Shown here in pieces: positions 55,560 to 64,000 of a stretch of DNA of 64,000 bases; the first letter of the stretch is position 1; each line of letters begins with the position of its first letter. Position numbers and translations under genes: made by a program. Below the pieces are notes generated by a model. The model was not told where the DNA came from. It made no database searches and saw nothing but the letters and a program-made list of their open reading frames with translations. Where the stretch lies: the NCBI GenBank assembly GCA_949987705.1, contig OX465285.1, positions 1,116,001 to 1,180,000 on the forward strand. Direction: 5' to 3'. The DNA comes from Thereva unica. Taxonomy: Eukaryota; Arthropoda; Insecta; Diptera; Therevidae.

Positions 55560-56180
55560 CTTAAAAGCAACTCGGCCCTATGTTCACCGGCCTTGATCTC
55601 ACAATTGGAAATCAAGCCATAAACCAAATTGTTAACAACAATCATGAGCTTTTCGTTGACTTTTGTAGTTCAAACCACCTCATGGTAAATGGAACTAAGT
55701 TTTGTCACAAGAAAATACACATAGAAACAGAATCATAGAAATCAAATAGATCATGTGGTTGCAGCGGCAGAAGCATTACTGATGAAGAAATACGGTGGAG
55801 GTTGTCAGGAGCTTCAGTTCCACGCGATCCCATAAACCGTAGGCTATTTAACGTAGACCTTCTGTGGGGCAGAATTTAAAAGCTAGAATACTGCTGAGAG
55901 CCGACACAAGCCCCAGTGACGGCCAAGAAAGGATAGACGACCAAACCAGGCGAAGGAAATGGAATTGGATTGGCCAGATCTTGCGGCGCGAGAACGAAAA
56001 TCTAGCATTTGACAAAACCCGTCCAGCTGGAAGACTGAGAACAACGTGGAGGAGATCCTTATTACACAGATGTCAAAATAACTGGGGGCTTTTGGGCGGG
56101 GCTTTCACATAAAACAGAGCTCACTGGAGATCAACTGTTTCAGCCCTATGTCCCACGAGGTATTAATGGAGCATAAGAAG
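55560..56180 (+). pseudogene. RTE-like element with the RT region deleted
   Basis: Near 55648-55735 a frame reads LFVDFCSSNHLMVNGTKFCH and KKIHIETES, like the endonuclease segment of RTE proteins (FxxFCxxNxLxIxGTxFxHKxIHKxTW). At 55915-56000 the C-terminal block GQERIDDQTRRRKWNWIGQI follows, then RTTWRRSLL. The end ATGTCCCACGAGG...GGAGCATAA matches the 36.4-kb copy. The entire RT between them is missing. Frameshifts occur after residue FDKTRPAG. Confidence 0.7.
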
Positions 56181-59100
56181 AATCTGAAGACGTTCCAAAA
56201 TGCCGCAGTGTCTCCAATGAACTAAATAAACTCCATGCTAAAAACCTGCACCTGTTTCCTAGTACTGTTGTCACCATTGTTTTAGCTGTTCAGAATAAAG
56301 TTACAATGGCATTTACTAACAATGATATTCGACCTATTTCCTCCTCTCGTCTTATCTTAAATAAACACTTTTTCTTTATCTTAAAACAAAGGCTATTAAC
56401 GTAAGAGCCATAAAAGGCTCTATTTCGACACTTGAAAAATTTTCATAAAGCTTCTATCGAAACCAACAGAGCTTTCAAACAACCCCCGGAGCTTTTACGA
56501 CGTCACGCAAAGTATTATGCGGCTTGAATTTATGACGCCACATGAAGCATTCAGCGGATTCAAAATAAAATGAAAGAAACACAAAAAACTGTTTTGCTGA
56601 TATTAGAAAATTGTTGGATATGAATCATTTGTGTTCGACTCCACAACTCCCTACTGCAAAATCTTTCAACTGAAGCAAAATGTAAGTCGAAGCAACCGCA
56701 AAACAAACAATTCCTCTACTAACAACAGGCGCTTATACCACCAAATCTTCTTAACACGACCCCCCCCCCCCCCAAAAGAAAATCCTCTTGAAAACCTTCA
56801 TTATTACCATCAATTTAATATTTTACAAATTAAATACTACCATAAACAAACCCCTAAAGGCAACTGCCTTTAAAAAATTCATTCCTTCTTACAAAAAGAA
56901 CAAGGAAAAAAATAAATATATGGTAAATACAGCACCTTTTTATGGGCTTCACAAGCTTCCCACATAAAACCAACTGGCGCAAAAAAGCCCCAATTTTTTT
57001 CCTTAAAACCATTCAGAAAGGATAATTCTCAAATCCTTTAACAAGAGCAAACACCGTGTACGAGGAGAAGCACCCAACATTGCGGCGATAATGTTCTGAA
57101 GCTTCCTTTTTGGTGCTTCTATACTTATGTTATTTTTTTCTTGCTTCTGTTAGACAATAATCTCAATCATGCCATGAATTTGCATACTTGGTTGTATATT
57201 TTTGCCCCGAAGAGAAATTCTGGATAGCAACAGGATCGAAAGAAACTTCCGTTCTATATAATACGGCGTGAATATGGCCGCGCTGTTGTGAAGTAATAAT
57301 ATCCCTTTAGTGGTATTTTATACATTGGGCGGCGGACTGTCCCATCTGTAGGCATATCAATGCTCGACTAGACTTTTAGTGTAAGAACTGTTCACAAAGG
57401 ATAAGCAGCCTTTAGCAGTTGACGGAGCGAATTCGTGGGAATGGGGGTGGGTGGGAGGGTGAGATAAAACAAGATAAAAGGATCCATGTATACTCACTCT
57501 GTCCCTCATACCCTAGGTTAAAAACAGACAAGATTCCTGCACAGTGAACAATTCAAGGGGGGTATATGTTTGGAGGCAGCTTTCGGGGTCACATTTTTGT
57601 GCTCGTGCTTTGGTGGTAAATTTGTTTTATATAGAAGAGAACAGAAGGTTCGACCCCGAACAAGAACGTCAGCCAGCAACAGCAACAACAAGCTCAACTC
57701 AAAAAGGACCTTGGTTTGTATGAAAATTTCCTATGAAGTGGTAATAAATAGGATTATGCCTGAAACGAGAAGGACTACATAAAGAGCATGGCAAGGACAT
57801 TGGGAATTGTTACACAAGCATGTTGCAAGGATAAATAGGCATTTCAAATAAAAAAAAATTGTATATACCCAGAAGGATTTTCTTTCGAGTCCTGAGAGGA
57901 GCAATTTGAACATAAAAACAAATAAACTGAAAAATGAAAATCCTTACTTAAATCAATACCCCCACCACCAATTGCGGACTAGTCTGTAAATTCTGTTGGA
58001 ACCTTAAAGAGGGAAAAAATCCATATTTCCTGGCGCCATATTGTCTAAGTGTTTGCAAATTTGATGGAGCTGGCAAAGAATTTATGACGAGCATCCTTAA
58101 AAGTCCTTGAGGGTTTTTGTGTGAACGCAATCTCAACTCTCTCCACCTTTTCTTTCTCTCTCTGGATTTTGTCTTAAGTTCCAGTCGGCATAATGTATTC
58201 AATAGAAATTCCCACAATTCTATCTCTTAACGAGATAACAATAAAGTTAGAAGAAAACAAAAAAAAAACACAATCAAAATTGAAGAAAAATTCCTTAGAT
58301 TCTAGATTTTCTGTTTGGTCTAAATATAGACCAAGAATAACTTTTGTAAGAATTGGAATAAATCAATAAAAAAAGAATTCCAGTTTCTAGGGCAGAGGAA
58401 CTACTGTCGTCGCATGTCACAGGATCGTTACTTTTATTTCCAGACTTCTTTACAGTCTGGATGCCAGAAAAAAAGATAAATTGCTTTAATAAAATATTTA
58501 TGCAAGAATGCTAGGCTTTTGTGGTTTATTTTGTTAAGGGTAATGTTGCCAGAACAGAATTTTTATTTGATTTAAGAATAGAGAGACAGAGAAATTGGGT
58601 GACTTGGACATGGCAGTTAAAACGATGTGGCTTTTTTGTTTAAAGTGGGTTCCTTGAAATTTTATATTTATTTAGAAAATAAGTTAAAAACTTGCTACAT
58701 ATTATTCAGTTTAACTTCCATTTAAGCTTTACGAAAATAATAAATCATATTTTCAATATATAATTGGTCACACCAGTCTCCATATATTTCAACATCCACA
58801 GAAACTATTTTTCTTCATTATCTTATTTAAAAAAACAAACAAAAAAGAATCGTTCAAATTAAATATTCTAAGCGTTCAATTAAACTTTTCGTAAAAATTT
58901 AAAAAATTGGCACATACGTCATAAAAGCTTCATAAAAAAGCTTTCAAAGGTTTGCGCCCAAGATTTTTTATTTAACTTCCAGTGAGTCTTGGCTAATTTC
59001 ATTTTATTATCAATTTTGGTTCATTCCTAGACTAAGTATGTGTTTAGTTATTAATTTATTATCGTATTATGATGGATTCTCTTCTTTTGCTTCTGAATTT

Positions 59101-59850
59101 TTAATTCAAGTTAAACTGGCTACTAGACTAATTCACTTCATACTCCTTAACTGGCAAAATCATGAATTGGATTACATATATAAGAAAAATGGCACTTTTG
59201 GGCGATAGTTTATTTTTGAGATAGTCGAGTAATCCATATCTATGTTACTGCTATGCCATCATATATACGATTACACAAATGTTATTTCAAAACGATCTAT
59301 CAAGTTAAAAATAGATAAATAAACGACTGTATTTATCTTTCTACGGTTTGCGAAGATTACGTTCAAATCAATCAGAGAGGAACATTGAAATTTTCAGTTT
59401 TCAAGCGCGATCCAATTATGTGGCTTCTCCAATTTTTTTTTAAATTAGAGCGGGACTTCAATAGACCAAAAACTCAAAATGTACACCCTATTCGCGAAAT
59501 AAAGCAAATCTCTCACATTTTGGCCAGAAGTTTTCGTCTGTTTCCAATGAAATTTGAAGGCAATTGTTGCCAGCTTAGGGTCGAGTTTGTGAGTTCCGGT
59601 TTCGTTTGCGCATGGCATAAATGTAATCCTATCGTACGATTCTTTGGAGCTTGGAACTCTGGTAATAAAAATGACTTTAGAATTTGACTGATGTCATTGA
59701 GAATAGATTTAGAACAATAGATTTTAGAACATTTAACTTGTATATTTTAGAACTTTTTTGCCGATTTTTGTATCTTCCTTATCGCTTTGAAAATTTCCGT
59801 TTTTTGTTCATGAAATTCTTAACATATTCCCTAACAATTTTTTGCAATCC
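56181..59850. other. long stretch without a recognisable gene
   Basis: AT-rich. A run of about 14 C lies at 56760-56774. Open frames are short and without motifs. Confidence 0.5.
56760..56774. repeat. poly-C run
   Basis: About 14 consecutive C in AT-rich DNA. Prone to length error. Confidence 0.8.
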
Positions 59851-60195
59851 AATGGGGTGGCATACACGGATCATAACGTCAAGACTAAAAAACCGGTTTC
59901 TAGGACAGAGGGGCAAAAGGAAGAGAGAAAGTTGTTGCAACTTTTTGAACAGAAATTTTTGGCGTGAAAACTAACACATGCACAAATGTTTCTTCTTATC
60001 TTCTTCTTCTTTGGGTCTGGTTTCTGATATAGACATATCTCTTTGTTATTCGCGTTCGGGTTGTACACACATAGATATTCCGTGTAGGGATAATAAAGTT
60101 ACTCTCGGTAAAATAAATACCCATGTACGCCGAGAGTATCATAAAAAACCGGTTTTTTGGTGTTGATATTACGATCCGTGTATGCCAGCCCAATG
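59851..60195. mobile_element. 345-bp MITE with about 48-bp terminal inverted repeats
   Basis: The left end AATGGGGTGGCATACACGGA and right end ATTGGGCTGGCATACACGGA (reverse complement) continue to AAAAAACCGGTTT as inverted repeats. An inner hairpin of CTCTCGG and CCGAGAG lies at about 60101-60138. No coding capacity and no clear target duplication. Confidence 0.8.
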
Positions 60196-61329
60196 ATAGT
60201 AAAGCAGCGATAAGACTACATCTATCGTATTATAAAAAAAGCTCGATTATAAATTTCGCTATCAACCACAAGATTTACGTCCCCTGATTTCAATAGTCAC
60301 TCTCTCGCAGAGCTCCACCGAACTCCAAACCCACCATTAATGTAATACCTTCAAAGCACTCAAGCCGAACACGAATTTCCATTCAGCTCCGAACTAATCG
60401 ACAGCGGCACACTCCTATACTGATAAGACTTGTGTCACCTGATAATGAATTCCAGACTTTGACATTGTGCAATCAGCTGTCGTGCGATTTCTAGAAAATC
60501 TTCAATATCCAAAGACAAGTCTGCAAAAAAAAAAAAATCATCGAAATTTGCTCCCACCAACAGTCTCCATAAAGCTGGGCTTCGATCGGTCACCTGGCTC
60601 TCATCACACCCAGTCTTGTCTCCGGCGGGTTCCCGTTACCATCGATACTACTTTTAAGCCACCTAAATATCTCAAAACTCAACGAAAGATAACAAATGAA
60701 CGAAAGAGGCAAAAAAAAGTTGTCTTCGCGTGAAGCCGTCTTCTTGTTGCTAGGTGGCGAACTTTCCTCTCCGAAGCTTTTTTGCCACAAGTAGAAACAC
60801 ATGGCGAACATTTTGTTGTTGTTGCTTCAAGTATAGCTCTCTACACAGTTGCTGGGCTTTTCAGGAGTGGGGGAAGTGATGAGTATCGGCGACCTTTCGA
60901 GTTTCGTTAATATTTTCGTTGTAATTGTAGGACTCCTCTCCCAACCCACCCCCGCTTAACATCGGAACCTAATTGAGAGCAATTAAACTCGAGCGATGAA
61001 TTGTCGCCCTCCTACGTGAACGGTTCTTTATACAAAAATGATGTTTTACTTTGTGCAGCGGTTTTCTTCTCGTAGTTCTGTGGTGACCTTCTTGTGTCAT
61101 CGATTAATTTTCGTTGAACTCGAAGACCATAAATAACTGTGTTGAAGATGGCAATGTTAATAATCGTAAAAGATATAAAATTGAGGATAATTTGATTGTT
61201 TCTAATTATGTGAGCGAGAATCTCATGTGGCGTTTATTGGTTGGATAAACTTCGAGGAAGAGGATCAAAGTTCGGCTGGGGAGGCGATAGAGAAAAGTCA
61301 AATGGTTTTGTAGGGTCACATTGCGAAGA
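60196..61329. other. no recognised content
   Basis: Motif-less DNA with an A run near 60525. Confidence 0.5.
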
Positions 61330-62065
61330 GGTTACGAAATCATTGTGCAAAAAAAGTCTCTAGTTGTTTGTTTAATCGACATAATAGACTTTACCAACTG
61401 TGTAAGTTAAACGGAAAGACAACTCGTACCACAGCCTAGTCAGCGCCACTTTTCCATATGCACCTTCTGCCCCAAACATCACCCCAAAAGAATTGTCTGG
61501 CACTATGCGGAATGGAACTGATTGGAGCTAATTCGCCTTTTTCAAGGAACTGACTGGGATTTGTGTTTCCGTAGTGCTGATGCGAGTTATGTCGCTCTCT
61601 GCGTCACCAAAGTTATACAATCGGGAATGCGTTCCTCACTCTACCAAATGTACAAAGCCTAGGCGGAATTGACGGTATATAATGGGGAATATATGAATGC
61701 AATCAAAGCCAAAGGATCCGCCTATAGCGCGTACGGATGTTCCCACATGGATTACAAGGGGGCGCTGATGACAGAAAGCAAATCCACGGCCAATTTATTA
61801 GTATCTCTGTTCGACTGATATTTTTCTTTATCCACCCCTAGCCGTGAGTATACCGCTCAATGGACAGAGTTTCATTCAGGACTCGCGAAGTGTACAGGTG
61901 TTTCAAAGAGCTTGAAGTCAATAAATCGACTGGCCTTGACAATATACCCTCTGGTTCTCATGAAATGACCTTTGCGCAATATGTATGCCCTGTCATATTT
62001 CTCCGGAGTCTATCCCGATTTCTACAAACTAGCCCAGGTTCAGTACACACCGAAAAAGGTTAAAC
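61330..62065 (+). pseudogene. CR1/Jockey-group RT N-terminal fragment
   Basis: Pieces in several frames: WLELIRLFQGTDWDLCF near 61515, SADASYVALCVTKVIQSGM near 61570, then FRTREVYRCFKELEVNKSTG and LDNIPSG at about 61872-61955, the region just before RT in these elements (RxxVxxxLxxLxxxKxxGxDxIP). A last piece GVYPDFYKLAQVQYTPKKV near 62005-62060 matches the FPxxWKxAxVxPxPKK block. No palm motif remains. Confidence 0.6.
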
Positions 62066-64000
62066 TAGCAGCCCATTCATTTAGTTAAGGCTTTCAAGTT
62101 GAAACTAAGCACACACTTGTGATTGCGTTGTGACTTGCTTGTGACTGCTTTTGGAATACCGGGGATAATTTCCTGATCATCATATTCATATAATTCCAAA
62201 TCTCCGTACAAAAGACTTGTTAATACTAGTCACAATGGTCTCCACAGTAGCGGTCTACAGTAGTTGAGACAGTATTCTGTGTAGTTTTTCGTAAGGTGCT
62301 TTGCTACGACCGAATCGCCACTCTGATAGTTATATACATGAACACGGCACTTGATTCTCGCAGGCAGCTTTGGTTGCTCCATTGTTCGACTATTAACTAG
62401 AACTGAGCTCGGCTATTAGTAGAACTGAGCTCTGGTTGGAGTAGACGATAAATTGAACTTGGGATGGTGTTTGAACTATTCGACAATACATTACGACGTA
62501 AACAAGGCTTGTCATGTCGTGGTATTACAAAGGATGTCCCCTAAGCTTGATTTCCACATACAAAAGTACGGTCAGTACCCATGGATCATCTTTTGAGCTC
62601 TATTCATTCACATAAGCCAGAATTTCAAAAGACGAAATTTTTATAATTGTGCTCCACCTTCAACACAATCTAGACAAAACAAACTCTAAAATACGACAGA
62701 ATTATAATAACCTTTTCTCATTGAAACGCAAACAAAGCATTATTATCTTCAATCCAGCACTACTAAGCACACACCCACTTCTCCACCGTTCCCAACCCAA
62801 AATCTAATTTAAATTGAACAAGAAAAGAAAACGTCTGCAATTTAAAAACGGCGAAAGAAAGGAGACCATTATCCCCCAATAATTCACCTCAAAGCGCCCA
62901 CCCCCATTCACACAGAAAAAAAGAGGAAAAATTTGCAGTAATTCTTTGCATGCAAAATTTATTAAAATACCGAAAGAAGACGACGACGAGGGAAAATGGC
63001 TAGCATCGATTTTTTAAGGTAATCAGTACTAGAGCGCACCACGCCCACGCTAAGTCTGACTGTTCCACAAGAAAATAGCGTTGGAGGGTGATTCAATTGC
63101 AGCTGTATATTACGTATTATCCCCTCCCCCTAACCGACTCTGTGGGACCCAAGCCAGGGCAGGAGAAAACGTGTGTGTTGGTGGTGGTTGGGAAAGGGCA
63201 CCCTTCTGGCACCACATTCCAAACGACGACGACGTCTCCCCCGCACTGTCTTCGTCGTTCTCTACACTACAACAACAACAACGCCCGGATCAGCTCACCC
63301 CCGGTGCTGCAGCAACCCACATCTGTCGGCGAAATGTAAACGAAATTCGACCTGAATAATCCTTGCCTAAGGGAAATTCTAATCCCGAGTCTGTGACCCA
63401 CTTGCAGGTTTTCGTTATTTATTTCCTCTCCCGCTGAGTTTGTTGAAAATCAATTTATCCTGGCTACGTGTGCTACGTTTTGAGCCAGCAACAGCATCAG
63501 CCCAGCAAATAAGGGCGAAAAGGGTTAATATTAAATTTCACGTTTTTAACCCCTTGTGGGAAGATAGTGACGAGAGGAGCGCGTCAGGTGTGGAAACTTT
63601 AAGGAGCGAAAAGAAATAAAACAAAATTGAGAGATGTTTTCTTGCTCAAGCGACACGATTTCTTTGTGCTCAATTGCAGGCAAATTGCGTGTTTCTAGTC
63701 GGGCAAAAAAAATATAGGCAGGGTGTGGATTGTATTAGGAGCTGAGTGACTTTGTTGGTCCATGCATGGTTGACTCTTTATTCAGCAATTTTGAATTGAA
63801 CATGTTTTTATCCAGCTTAAGCTGTTTTAACACAAACATGGACAGAAAATAATCTTTAAACTCTTGGATTCTCCCTCAGCAATACTTAATAAATTGGAAA
63901 TACTCAATTAACAACCCGCCCAAAAGTAAACAAATTATAATCAAGTATTACGTAACCATGAAATAACAACTCTGTATAAAGTCCAAGAATTAAGCCACGA
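62066..64000. other. no recognised gene
   Basis: Contains a near-tandem TAGAACTGAGCTC word (about 62397-62435) and an ACAACAACAACAAC run near 63270. Frames at 63081-63359 overlap in three frames and are low-complexity. Confidence 0.5.

Noticed and set aside
63081..63359. Three overlapping frames near the right end
   Set aside because: Same-strand overlap in three frames with Thr/Pro-rich content is typical of simple sequence.
1..64000. CRISPR arrays, bacterial operons, ribosome binding sites
   Set aside because: The DNA is eukaryotic. No direct-repeat/spacer array occurs, and the tandem arrays are microsatellites or the retrotransposon leader.

Overview
This is eukaryotic DNA, almost certainly from an insect and probably a fly. 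The inference rests on a Ty3/gypsy LTR element primed by tRNA-Trp, on remnants of R1/LOA, I, Jockey, CR1 and RTE-type non-LTR retrotransposons, on four 5S-rRNA-like segments matching the insect 5S box region, and on Inr/DPE and ratchet-type splice signals like those of Drosophila. The species cannot be fixed from the sequence. I find no intact cellular protein-coding exon in 64 kb, so the window is best read as intergenic DNA or the interior of a very long intron, enlarged by transposable elements.

The only complete coding unit is an LTR retrotransposon of the CsRn1-like Ty3/gypsy lineage (8076-13873). Its two LTRs look identical and flank a tRNA-Trp primer site, a long purine-rich leader of tandem repeats, an intact gag, an intact pol (protease, reverse transcriptase, RNase H, integrase) and a polypurine tract. 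Gag supplies the particle protein, and pol processes, copies and integrates the element. Everything else resembling protein is decayed.

Layout. 1-8070: mostly featureless AT-rich DNA, a 5S-like remnant (about 2.2 kb) and a perfect 871-bp tandem duplication carrying a dead R1-like RT segment (2545-4286). 8071-13878: the LTR element. 13.9-15.6 kb: a dead Jockey-like element between small repeats. 16.2 kb: a 149-bp MITE. 16.85-18.45 kb: a candidate minus-strand Inr/DPE promoter and noncoding first exon. 19.6-24 kb: hAT-like MITEs flanking an unidentified open segment, a 5S remnant, an RNase H fragment, and the first copy of a GC-rich inverted-repeat family (family A). 24.8 kb: a plus-strand candidate recursive splice site. 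26.7-31.9 kb: CR1, I and R1-type remnants and a second family A copy. 34-37 kb: two LTR/primer-site relics with a tRNA-Leu-like site, RTE ends and a long foldback. 38.0 kb: a strong minus-strand candidate recursive splice site. 39.8-44.8 kb: hAT-like MITE, R1 gag, family A pieces, a nested MITE and a 5S remnant. 49-51 kb: R1, I and CR1 remnants. 52.8-56.2 kb: a TIR element containing family A, a 5S remnant, a small MITE and an internally deleted RTE. 59.8 kb: a 345-bp MITE. 61.3-62.1 kb: a CR1/Jockey-type RT remnant.

The most unusual points are the leader array seeded at the primer-binding site, four dispersed 5S-like segments, the family A repeats and their nesting history, the MITE pair around an open segment, and the splice and promoter signals suggesting a giant minus-strand intron. 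All calls come from reading the sequence by eye. No database search, alignment program or expression data was available.
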